From JBFWWW01 sp050245975 (lineage in GTDB: Bacteria > Pseudomonadota > Alphaproteobacteria > Rhizobiales > Hyphomicrobiaceae), in NCBI GenBank assembly GCA_050245975.1, contig JBFWWW010000107.1, positions 1-13,107 of the forward strand: a DNA stretch of 13,107 nt. The letters are read 5' to 3'. The notes beneath the pieces are model-generated. The model was not told the DNA's origin, ran no database searches, and was given only the letters and a program-made list of their open reading frames with translations. A program made the translations under genes and the position numbers. Positions 6,931-13,107 of the stretch are shown piece after piece. Numbering within the stretch: the stretch's first letter is position 1; every line of letters starts with the position of its first letter.

Positions 6931-7815
6931 GTGACGATTGTAATCGGCCTCATCATCACGCTCGCCTGCATGCTCGGCGGCTTCGTCGCCATGGGCGGCC
7001 ATGTCGGCGTCATGTGGCAGCCGTGGGAGTACGTCATCATCTGCGGTTCGGCGCTCGGCACGTTCGTCGTCGCCAACCCGATGAAAACGATCAAGGATAC
7101 CGGCAAAGCGCTGCTCGAAGCCTTCAAGAACTCGGCGCCGACCCGGCGCGAGTACCTCGACACGCTGGGCGTCCTCTACTCCCTCATGCGCGAGCTGCGC
7201 GGCAAGTCGCGCAACGAGGTCGAAAAGCACATCGACGAGCCCGAGACGTCCGAGATCTTCAAGAAGTTTCCGAGCGTCCTGGCCAACAAGGACCTCGTGA
7301 CGTTCATCTGCGACTACTGCCGGCTCATCATCATCGGCAACGTCCGCACGCACGAGATCGAGGCGCTGATGGACGAGGAGATCCAGACCATCCGCGGCGA
7401 CAAGATGAAGTCGTACCATGCGCTGGTCAGCATCTCCGAGGGTCTGCCGGCGCTGGGCATCGTCGCCGCCGTGCTCGGCGTCATCAAGGCCATGGGCGCC
7501 ATCGACCAGGCACCGGAGGTGCTCGGCCACCTCATCGGCGCAGCGCTCGTCGGCACGTTCGCCGGCATCTTCTTCTCCTACGCCGTCGTGACGCCGATGG
7601 CGACCAAGGCCAAGACCGTGCGCGAAAAGCGCATCCGTCTGTACATCATCGTCAAGCAGACGCTGCTCGCCTTCATGAACGGCGCCATGCCGCAGGTCGC
7701 GCTGGAGCATGGGCGCAAGACCATATCGTCCTACGAGCGCCCGACCATCGACGAGGTCGAGCAGGAGACGCTGGGCGGCGGCTCCGATGGCGATGCGCGC
7801 AAAGAGGCGGCGTAA
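6931..7815 (+). CDS. motA: MotA, stator proton channel subunit
   Basis: This 294-residue protein has four hydrophobic segments in MotA order and the cytoplasmic loop between the second and third. With GTG at 6931 as the start, the known E. coli functional positions fall at identical numbers: R90 and E98 in the rotor-contact loop (MRELRGKSRNEVEKHIDEP), P173 in EGLPALGIVAAVLGV, and P222 in VVTPMATKA. The C-terminal motif GRKTISSYERPTIDEVEQE is typical. This agreement strongly supports the GTG start over the longer frame from 6805. GGGGGT lies just upstream as a ribosome binding site. MotA and MotB form the proton-driven stator that pushes on FliG. No motB is in the window. As first gene of its block, motA is followed by fliM after 5 bases. 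Confidence 0.97.
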   Translation: MTIVIGLIITLACMLGGFVAMGGHVGVMWQPWEYVIICGSALGTFVVANPMKTIKDTGKALLEAFKNSAPTRREYLDTLGVLYSLMRELRGKSRNEVEKHIDEPETSEIFKKFPSVLANKDLVTFICDYCRLIIIGNVRTHEIEALMDEEIQTIRGDKMKSYHALVSISEGLPALGIVAAVLGVIKAMGAIDQAPEVLGHLIGAALVGTFAGIFFSYAVVTPMATKAKTVREKRIRLYIIVKQTLLAFMNGAMPQVALEHGRKTISSYERPTIDEVEQETLGGGSDGDARKEAA

Positions 7816-7820
7816 CGGCA

Positions 7821-8756
7821 ATGGCGGCGAGCGGCACCGAGACCGGCGGCGGCGACAGCCTCAAGCAGATATTTGCGGGGGCGGTCAGCCGCATCGAGGA
7901 GCTGCCGACCCTGCGGGCCGTGTTCGAGCGCGCGGCGGAACTGTTCACGGAAGACATCGCCGCGTTGTCGCCGGGCGAGCCGGCATTCACGCTTGCGGCC
8001 CTCGCGGCGGGGCCGCTGGCCGATTGCCGGGTAGCGCCCGAGGGGGAATGCGCCGTCGGCGTTTTCGATGCGCCGGAGTGGGGCGCGCGCATACTGACGA
8101 GCGCCGACCGGCCGTGCATCCTGTCGATCGTCGATATGCTGCTGGGGGCGCCGGGTACGCAGGGAGAGCCGCCGCAGCGGGCGCTCTCGCGCATCGAGCT
8201 CAGGCTCGCGGGCGCCTTCTTCGAGCGCTTCGCCCGCTCGCTTGCGGGGGCCTTCGCGGCTGTTCTCCAGCCGTCGTTGACCCTGGAAAGCGTCGGTGAC
8301 AAGCCGCCGCTCGATCTCATCGGGCGCGTGACGACGCCGGTCGTGACCGTCCGGTTCCGGCTCGAGGCCGGCGGGCGCACCGGGGAGCTGGCGCTCATCA
8401 TGGCCCAGCAGGTTCTCGAATCGATGCGTCCGGCGCTCGGGCGCACATCCGACGAGGAGCCGGCGCCGTCCGATCCGAGCTGGTCCGACCTCATTCAGAA
8501 CCGCATTACGCGGACCAGCCTGACGCTGAACGCCATCCTGGACGAGCGCATGTTCACGCTCGGCGAGCTGGCGTCCCTGAAGGTCGGGCAAGTGCTGCAA
8601 TTCGATGCGACGCCGCAAAGTCGCCTGCGCGTCGAGTGCAACGGCGAGCCCGTTCTGTGGTGTCACCTCGGCAAGTTCAATGGCGCCTATACGCTGCGCG
8701 TGGAATCTGCCATCGACCGCGACGAGGAGTTCATGAATGACATTCTCGCCGGCTAG
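7821..8756 (+). CDS. fliM: FliM, flagellar motor switch protein (divergent)
   Basis: This 311-residue protein starts with ATG at 7821, 5 bases after motA, with AGGCGG upstream. The C-terminal SpoA/surface-presentation domain is clear at about residues 230-300 (TSLTLNAILDERMFTLGELA, LKVGQVLQFDATPQSRLRVE, GKFNGAYTLRVES). The middle domain is weak. The family's GGxG-type loop is replaced by MLLGAPGTQG at 106-115, followed by the conserved R-x-LS-x-IE-x-RL helix. The N-terminus (MAASGTETGGGDSLKQIFAG) lacks the EIDALL-like CheY-phosphate binding segment of standard FliM. Placement between motA and fliN makes FliM the best call. FliM joins FliG to FliN in the cytoplasmic C-ring. Annotation pipelines may report only a FliN/SpoA-domain protein. 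Confidence 0.88.
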   Translation: MAASGTETGGGDSLKQIFAGAVSRIEELPTLRAVFERAAELFTEDIAALSPGEPAFTLAALAAGPLADCRVAPEGECAVGVFDAPEWGARILTSADRPCILSIVDMLLGAPGTQGEPPQRALSRIELRLAGAFFERFARSLAGAFAAVLQPSLTLESVGDKPPLDLIGRVTTPVVTVRFRLEAGGRTGELALIMAQQVLESMRPALGRTSDEEPAPSDPSWSDLIQNRITRTSLTLNAILDERMFTLGELASLKVGQVLQFDATPQSRLRVECNGEPVLWCHLGKFNGAYTLRVESAIDRDEEFMNDILAG

Positions 8757-8777
8757 TCGCCCGCGTCCTGTCCGTTC

Positions 8778-8798
8778 CGGATGCCCGGTCGGCATCCG
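8778..8798 (+). ncRNA. Perfect 8-bp stem-loop in the fliM-fliN gap
   Basis: CGGATGCC at 8778-8785 and GGCATCCG at 8791-8798 are exact reverse complements around a 5-base loop, CGGTC. The stem lies in a 68-base gap, the longest between genes from motA to flhB. It is followed by pyrimidine-rich sequence (CCCTTCCTCTT) rather than a T-run, so it is not a classical intrinsic terminator. The transcript could use it as a processing or stabilising hairpin, or as a leaky attenuator. Type is given as an RNA structure, not an independent RNA gene. Confidence 0.5.
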
Positions 8799-8824
8799 CG
8801 CCCTTCCTCTTGGATGAGATCGCC

Positions 8825-9184
8825 ATGTCCCAGACCGACGCTGCGCAGGCTGCACTGATACAGGAATTCGCCACCGAGATCGGGGCGTCGGCGCCGCCGA
8901 CCGTCGTCGAGGCGCGTGGCGGCAACATGGAAATGATCATGCGCATCCCCGTCTCGGTGCGGGTGGTGCTGGGCGCCGCGACGATGCCGGTGGCCAATCT
9001 CGCCAAGCTCGGGCGCGGCGCCATCATTCCGCTCGACCGCCGTGTCGGCGAGCCGGTCGATGTCGTCGTCAACGGCCGGGTGATCGCCCGCGGCGAAGTG
9101 GTCGTCACCGACGACGGCAATTCCCGGTTCGGCGTGAAGCTGACCGAGGTCGTCGGTCCTGCCGCCGCCGACAAGGCGTCCTGA
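8825..9184 (+). CDS. fliN: FliN, flagellar motor switch protein
   Basis: This 119-residue protein has the SpoA domain of FliN at about residues 35-108: MIMRIPVSVRVVLGAATMPV, NLAKLGRGAIIPLDRRVGEP, VDVVVNGRVIARGEVVV, and the ending FGVKLTEVV, all typical. The length fits the family (about 100-140). FliN multimerises at the base of the C-ring, completing the switch with FliM and FliG, and it helps dock FliH/FliI. I prefer ATG at 8825, with GGATGAG upstream, to the TTG at 8810, which would add five residues (MDEIA). The gene follows fliM after a 68-base gap that holds a stem-loop. Confidence 0.95.
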   Translation: MSQTDAAQAALIQEFATEIGASAPPTVVEARGGNMEMIMRIPVSVRVVLGAATMPVANLAKLGRGAIIPLDRRVGEPVDVVVNGRVIARGEVVVTDDGNSRFGVKLTEVVGPAAADKAS

Positions 9185-9223
9185 TCGTCTCTCGTCTCAA
9201 CGTTCAACGGCACCTGCAACCCG

Positions 9224-10273
9224 ATGGCCGCAACCAAGAACCCGCACACGGCACAGGAGCCCAAAGGGCTCAGCGGCGTGGAGAAGGTTGCCGTGCTGCT
9301 GCTGGCGCTCGGGCGGCCGCGCGCGACGCAGGTTCTGAAGCGGTTCGACGCCGACGAGCTGAAACTGCTCGCGAATTCGGCGGCAAGCCTGAAGCCCGTT
9401 TCGGCCGGCGATCTCAACACGCTGGTGGAGGAATTCGCCAACAAGTTCTCGACCGGCGTCAACTTCGTCGGTACCGCGAAGGAGGTGGAAAGCCTGCTCG
9501 CCGAGGTGTTGGCCGAGACCCAGGGCCAGGGCGAGGAGGATGCGCTGCCCGACCCCGAGCCACGGGCCGTCGAGGAGCCGGTCTGGGGGCAGATTTCGCG
9601 CATCAAGGAGGACGTGCTGCGCGCCTATCTGCTCAAGGACCATCCGCAGGCCGCAGCGCTCATCCTGTCGAAGATCGATGCCGCGCTCGCCGCGAAGCTG
9701 GTCGCCACCTTCGCGCCCGAGGTGCGCAGCGATCTTCTCATGCGCATGCTGTCCATCAAGGCGGTCCCCGAGGATGCCGCGCACGCCATCACGGAAGCGC
9801 TCAAGGAGGATTTGCTTGCAGCGCCGGCCGAGGAGAGCGGCGACAGCCACTCGGCCATCGCCAACATCATGAACCGCCTCGACAAGAGCCAGTCGGAGGA
9901 AATCCTGCAGGCTCTCGCGGCCGCGCGTCCCGACGATGCCCATGTCCTGAAAGGCATGCTGTTCACCTTCGAGGATCTCACGGTTCTCGATCCGCGCGCG
10001 CGCACCATGCTGTTCGACCAGGTGCCCATCGAGCGCGTGGTGTCTGCGCTGCGCGGTACGGAGCCGGAATTCCAGGGCGTCATCCTGTCGTCGCTCGCCT
10101 CGCGCTCGCGCCGCATGGTCGAGGCCGAATTGCAGAACGGCGGTGCGGCTTCCGCGCGCGAAGTCACGGAGGCGCGCCGCCTCATCGTCGACGTGGTGCT
10201 GAAGATGATCGCCAAGGGCGAGATCGAGGTCCGCGCGTCGGATGCGCCCGCCGACGGCGAGGAGGCGGCCTAG
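9224..10273 (+). CDS. fliG: FliG, flagellar motor switch protein
   Basis: This 349-residue protein shows all three FliG parts. The N-terminal MS-ring-binding domain begins LSGVEKVAVLLLALGRPRAT (residues 16-35). The middle domain carries DHPQ at 139-142 in place of the usual EHPQ, with the following helix AAALILSKIDAALAAKL. The C-terminal torque domain begins MLFTFEDLTVLDPRA (245-259). By gap-free alignment with my recollection of E. coli FliG, torque residue K264 is R277 and R281 is R294, but D288 becomes A301, D289 becomes E302 and R297 becomes S310. FliG converts MotA movement into rotation. The ATG at 9224 has only a weak ribosome binding site. The next gene, flhB, follows the stop by 3 bases. 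Confidence 0.95.
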   Translation: MAATKNPHTAQEPKGLSGVEKVAVLLLALGRPRATQVLKRFDADELKLLANSAASLKPVSAGDLNTLVEEFANKFSTGVNFVGTAKEVESLLAEVLAETQGQGEEDALPDPEPRAVEEPVWGQISRIKEDVLRAYLLKDHPQAAALILSKIDAALAAKLVATFAPEVRSDLLMRMLSIKAVPEDAAHAITEALKEDLLAAPAEESGDSHSAIANIMNRLDKSQSEEILQALAAARPDDAHVLKGMLFTFEDLTVLDPRARTMLFDQVPIERVVSALRGTEPEFQGVILSSLASRSRRMVEAELQNGGAASAREVTEARRLIVDVVLKMIAKGEIEVRASDAPADGEEAA

Positions 10274-10276
10274 CCG

Positions 10277-11362
10277 ATGTCGGAAGCGCCCGATCGCGAA
10301 AGCAAGACCGAAGAGGCAACGGAGAAAAAGCGCCGCGATGCCATCGAGAAGGGCAATGTGCCGTTCTCGCGCGAGGCCGCGACCCTTGCCTCGCTTGCGG
10401 CCCTGCTGGTGGTCACGGCCTTCCTCTTCGTCGGCAACGCGCAGCACCTGCGGCTCGCGCTGCAGGTGTTCATAGATGACCCCGGCGGGTGGCGCCTCGA
10501 GAACGGCGCCGATGTGATTCGCCTGTTCCAGGCGGTCGGGATCGACGCCGCGCGCCTTCTCGTGCCGGTGGTGATCGTGCTCGGCCTTGCCGGCATCCTC
10601 TCCTCGGTGCTGCAGAACCCGCCCGCCCTGGTGCTCGATCGCATCATGCCCGATCTGTCGCGGCTTTCGCTGTCGAAGGGCTGGCGTCGCCTGTTCGGCA
10701 TGCAGGGGCAGGTCGAGTTCCTGAAGGCGCTCTTCAAGCTCGGCGTCGTGGTCCTTGTCGGCTACATCGTCCTGCGGTCGACCGAGGGCGACGTCCTCAA
10801 GGCGATGTTTCTCGAGCCGACCGTGGTGCCCGAGCTGGTGCGCAACCTGATGCTGCGCCTCGTTTCGGCGATGGTCCTGGCCACGGTCGTGCTGGTCGTT
10901 GCCGACCTCGTGTGGTCGCGCGTGTTCTGGCAGCGCGAGCTGCGTATGACGCGCCAGGAGGTGAAGGACGAGCAGAAGCAGATGGATGGCGATCCCATCC
11001 TCAAGGCGCGCATGCGCTCGCTGGCGCGCGACCGCTCGCGCCGGCGCATGATGACCAATGTCCCGCGTGCCACGCTCGTCATTGCCAATCCGACGCACTA
11101 CGCGGTTGCGCTGCGTTATGTGCGCGAGGAAACGGGCGCGCCGATCGTGGTCGCCAAGGGGCAAGACCTCATCGCGCTGCGTATCCGTCAGATTGCGGAA
11201 GAAAATGGCATTCCCGTCATCGAGGACAAGCCTCTCGCAAGGTCGCTCTACGATAGTGTCCAGGTTGACCGCATGATTCCGCCTGAATTCTACAAGGCCG
11301 TGGCGGAGATCGTGCTGTTCCTGATGGTCAGGAAAGGCGGCGCACGTCCGCCGGCGAACTAG
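10277..11362 (+). CDS. flhB: FlhB, export switch protein with autocleavage motif
   Basis: This 361-residue protein has the FlhB N-terminus (SKTEEATEKKRRDAIEKGNV, residues 9-28), four membrane segments at about residues 35-55, 92-113, 153-168 and 188-212, and the linker motif MTRQEVKDEQKQMDGDP (224-240). The autocleavage site NPTH is at residues 271-274, followed by YAVALRY. The conserved tail includes VVAKGQDLIALRIRQIAEEN and GIPVIEDKPLARSLYDSVQV. Self-cleavage between N271 and P272 switches export from rod/hook to filament substrates. The length is typical of the family. A strong GGAGG lies at 10261-10265, inside the end of fliG. Intact motifs indicate a functional gene. Virulence-type SctU is unlikely in this context. 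Confidence 0.97.
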   Translation: MSEAPDRESKTEEATEKKRRDAIEKGNVPFSREAATLASLAALLVVTAFLFVGNAQHLRLALQVFIDDPGGWRLENGADVIRLFQAVGIDAARLLVPVVIVLGLAGILSSVLQNPPALVLDRIMPDLSRLSLSKGWRRLFGMQGQVEFLKALFKLGVVVLVGYIVLRSTEGDVLKAMFLEPTVVPELVRNLMLRLVSAMVLATVVLVVADLVWSRVFWQRELRMTRQEVKDEQKQMDGDPILKARMRSLARDRSRRRMMTNVPRATLVIANPTHYAVALRYVREETGAPIVVAKGQDLIALRIRQIAEENGIPVIEDKPLARSLYDSVQVDRMIPPEFYKAVAEIVLFLMVRKGGARPPAN

Positions 11363-11370
11363 GACGCCTG

Positions 11371-11832
11371 ATGCTGAGGCAAGGCAATATCACCACGCTG
11401 GAGCGGGAACGCGCGCTGGCGCTCGGCATGCGGGAGGTCGCTTCCGAGCTGCGCCTCATCGACGCCGTCGATCTCGTCGCCTTCATCCGTTCCGAGCAGT
11501 TCGCGAACGTGCGCAACCTCGTATCGTCCTCGACCGAGATGTTCTTCAGGTCGGGAACGGTCACCTTCGGGTTGTCGGGCGATGCCGCCGTGAAGTGGGG
11601 CGAGGCGCCCACCGTCTCCCTCGACATGGAATTCCACAACAAGGGCGTGAACGCTTATTTCCGCCTGCTGCTGGAAGCCGACCAGGCCGGCGTCGAGATC
11701 GACTACATCACGTTCGAGAACCCTTCCGACGATCCGGAGGCCAACACTGCGCGCCTGGTCGAGGCAATCGCCGACGCGCGCCTGTCCGATGCGTTCGTCG
11801 CGCCGTGCCTGCCGGGGACCGCGCTGCCCTAG
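11371..11832 (+). CDS. Unrecognised conserved-looking protein between flhB and flgB
   Basis: I do not recognise this 153-residue protein. It has no signal peptide and no membrane helix. The first half (residues 1-50) looks helical and charged (ERERALALGMREVASELRLI, AVDLVAFIRSEQFANVRNLV). Residues 52-118 look like beta strands (SSSTEMFFRSGTVTFGLSGD, PTVSLDMEFHNKGVNAYFRL, GVEIDYITFENP). A short helix follows (ANTARLVEAIADARLSDAFV). The ATG at 11371 is 8 bases after flhB with TAGGA in front, and codon use resembles its neighbours. It appears to be a real gene read in the flagellar unit. A regulatory, chaperone or assembly role is only a guess from position. Confidence 0.8.
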   Translation: MLRQGNITTLERERALALGMREVASELRLIDAVDLVAFIRSEQFANVRNLVSSSTEMFFRSGTVTFGLSGDAAVKWGEAPTVSLDMEFHNKGVNAYFRLLLEADQAGVEIDYITFENPSDDPEANTARLVEAIADARLSDAFVAPCLPGTALP

Positions 11833-11843
11833 GCGCGCGATGC

Positions 11844-11862
11844 TGCCCGCCAGCTTCGGGCA
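11844..11862 (+). terminator. Small hairpin downstream of the unrecognised gene, before flgB
   Basis: TGCCCG at 11844-11849 pairs with CGGGCA at 11857-11862 around a 7-base loop. It starts 11 bases after the preceding stop and lies in the 75-base gap ahead of flgB. No T-run follows, so as a terminator it would be weak. It might instead be an mRNA-processing or 3'-stabilising stem separating the switch/export genes from the rod genes. Confidence 0.3.
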
Positions 11863-11907
11863 AGATTGAAGCCCTAGAACCTGTAAGGCAGGGAGGCGGG
11901 ATTCCGC

Positions 11908-12288
11908 ATGACACCGATTCATCTCTTCAGTCTCGCTTCGCAATACAACAAATGGCTGACCGTGCGGCAGTCGGCGGTGGCGAGCAACATCGCCAATGCC
12001 AACACGCCGGGGTTCAAGGCGCAGGACGTGCAACCCTTCGAGAGCGTCCTCGATCAGGCCAATCTCGCGATGGCGTCCACGCAGCCGGGTCACGTGTCGT
12101 ATGCGCCGGCGTCGGTCCCGACCACGGAGGTCAGGGCCGATGACGCGTGGGAAGTATCGCACTCCGGCAATACCGTGAGTCTCGAGAAGGAGATGCTGAA
12201 GGCCGGCGAGGTGAACCGCGCCTTCTCGCTGAATACCAGTGTCCTCAAGGCGTTTCATCGCATGCTGCTGACCAGCGCCAAGAGCTAG
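11908..12288 (+). CDS. flgB: FlgB, proximal rod protein
   Basis: This 126-residue protein matches FlgB in size (about 120-140) and in the rod signature VRQSAVASNIANANTPGFKA (about residues 19-38), followed by QDVQPFESVL. The C-terminal helix EMLKAGEVNRAFSLNTSVLK and the FHRMLLTSAKS end are typical. FlgB is exported without a cleaved signal and forms the innermost rod ring with FliE. The ATG at 11908 follows GGGAGGCGGG, a strong ribosome binding region. The 75-base gap upstream is long for this unit, so flgB could begin a sub-operon flgB-flgC-fliE-flgG. Confidence 0.96.
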   Translation: MTPIHLFSLASQYNKWLTVRQSAVASNIANANTPGFKAQDVQPFESVLDQANLAMASTQPGHVSYAPASVPTTEVRADDAWEVSHSGNTVSLEKEMLKAGEVNRAFSLNTSVLKAFHRMLLTSAKS

Positions 12289-12292
12289 GACG

Positions 12293-12712
12293 ATGGCCGA
12301 TCCACTCCAGGCTGCCCTGAAAATCGCCGCATCCGGCCTCGCCGCGCAGTCCAACCGGCTGCGCGTCGTGTCGGAAAACATGGCCAACGCGCAGTCGACC
12401 GGCACGACGCCCGGGTCCGACCCCTATACCCGCAAAACCATCAGCTTCGAGAGCGAGCTCGACGACAGCATCGCGGCAAACCTCGTCAAGGTCGACCGCA
12501 TCGAGCTCAGCCGGGCGCCCTACCGCCTCGATCACGATCCGTCCAATCCTGCCGCCGATGAGAAGGGCTACGTGAAGCTGCCCAACGTCAATGTCCTCGT
12601 CGAGATGGCGGACATGCGCGAGGCAAACCGCTCTTACGAGGCCAATCTGCAGGTCATCCGGCAGGCGCGCGACATGATTGCCATGACCATCGACCTCCTG
12701 AAGAGCACCTGA
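12293..12712 (+). CDS. flgC: FlgC, proximal rod protein
   Basis: This 139-residue protein matches FlgC in length. The N-terminal helix (LQAALKIAASGLAAQSNRLR) leads into VVSENMANAQSTGTTPGSDP and YTRKTISFES, a FlgC-specific signature. The C-terminal part has GYVKLPNVNVLVEMADMREA followed by NRSYEANLQVIRQARDMIAM, again typical. FlgC polymerises in the proximal rod after FlgB. The gene starts 4 bases after flgB, and its stop shares a base with the fliE start, indicating coupled translation and matched output of rod parts. Confidence 0.97.
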   Translation: MADPLQAALKIAASGLAAQSNRLRVVSENMANAQSTGTTPGSDPYTRKTISFESELDDSIAANLVKVDRIELSRAPYRLDHDPSNPAADEKGYVKLPNVNVLVEMADMREANRSYEANLQVIRQARDMIAMTIDLLKST

Positions 12713-13047
12713 TGATCGATCCCATCGTTTCTGCAACGTCCAGTGCCACGACTTTCGCCGCCGGACGCACGTCGTCCGTCGCTACGTCGGCGGCCACGGC
12801 AGGTCCTGCGGCGGCGCGCGAAGCCGCGCCCGGCGATTTCGCCTCGGTGCTGGCGCAGGTTGCCTCCGATGCCGTTCAGACGCTGAAGACGGCCGAGGCC
12901 ACCGCCATCTCCGGCGTACAGGGCAAGGCGGACGTCCAACAGGTGGTCGAGGCCGTGATGTCGGCCGAGCAGACGCTGCAAGGTGCCGTCGCGATCCGCG
13001 ACAAGGTCGTTTCCGCCTATCTCGAAATCAGCCGTATGGCCATCTGA
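12712..13047 (+). CDS. fliE: FliE, MS-ring to rod junction protein
   Basis: This 111-residue protein fits FliE (about 100-110). The N-terminal third is Ser/Thr/Ala-rich and flexible (residues 1-38). The family core follows: DFASVLAQVASDAVQTLKTA (about 42-61), the loop ISGVQGKADVQQVVEAVM, then SAEQTLQGAVAIRDKVVSAY and LEISRMAI at the end. FliE is the first rod-type protein exported and links the FliF ring to FlgB. The ATG at 12712 uses the last base of the flgC stop (TGATG), so translation is coupled. Confidence 0.96.
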   Translation: MIDPIVSATSSATTFAAGRTSSVATSAATAGPAAAREAAPGDFASVLAQVASDAVQTLKTAEATAISGVQGKADVQQVVEAVMSAEQTLQGAVAIRDKVVSAYLEISRMAI

Positions 13048-13057
13048 GGACGCCGCT

Positions 13058-13107
13058 ATGAGAGCGCTTGCGATTGCAGCCACGGGCATGAATGCCCAGC
13101 AGCTCAA
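13058..13107 (+). CDS. flgG: FlgG, distal rod protein, first 16 codons (runs off window)
   Basis: The ATG at 13058 opens MRALAIAATGMNAQQL before the window ends. This is the characteristic N-terminus of alphaproteobacterial FlgG, and flgG is the usual gene after fliE in rhizobial clusters. GAGGA at 13046-13050 gives a ribosome binding site. FlgG forms the distal rod that passes through the P and L rings. Only 16 full codons are visible, so integrity cannot be judged. Confidence 0.85.
   Translation, partial: MRALAIAATGMNAQQL

Noticed and set aside
9197..11164. A 655-codon open frame on the minus strand opposite fliG and flhB
   Set aside because: It is antisense to two intact, well-recognised genes, has a His/Arg/Gln-rich composition typical of GC-rich shadow frames, and shows no domain.

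Overview
The window is a continuous run of flagellar genes from a high-GC alphaproteobacterium, most likely a member of Hyphomicrobiales (Rhizobiales). This rests on the gene order (fliI-flgF-DUF1217 divergent from motA-fliM-fliN-fliG-flhB, followed by flgB-flgC-fliE-flgG), on the rhizobial flagellar DUF1217 protein, and on motA sitting among the switch genes. I cannot name the genus. I see no mobile element, CRISPR array, tRNA or rRNA, and coding density is very high.

Layout. Block 1 (1-3794, + strand): the 3' two-thirds of flhA, fliR, a coiled-coil FliJ-like gene, a single-domain FlgJ-like rod-binding gene, a FlgN-like chaperone gene and a membrane-anchored FliL-like gene. These are tightly packed and often overlap. 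Block 2 (3823-6758, - strand): DUF1217 gene, flgF and fliI, read in that order and converging on block 1. A 172-bp intergenic region (6759-6930) separates block 2 from block 3. Block 3 (6931-13107, + strand): motA, fliM, fliN, fliG, flhB, an unrecognised 153-codon gene, flgB, flgC, fliE and the first 16 codons of flgG, running off the window.

How the genes work together. FlhA, FliR and FlhB belong to the membrane export gate, with FliI as the ATPase. The FliJ-like and FlgN-like proteins are plausible export accessories. FlgB, FlgC, FlgF, FlgG and FliE form the rod and its MS-ring junction, and the FlgJ-like protein would help rod assembly. FliG, FliM and FliN form the C-ring rotor switch, and MotA is half of the stator. 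The FliL-like protein may act at the stator or basal body.

Nothing here amounts to a wholly new system. The points most worth a second look are the unrecognised gene between flhB and flgB, a perfect 8-bp stem-loop in the fliM-fliN gap, a FliM without its usual CheY-binding N-terminus, altered charges in the FliG torque helix, and the absence of fliJ next to fliI. Four genes use GTG or TTG starts, which simple start calling would misplace.
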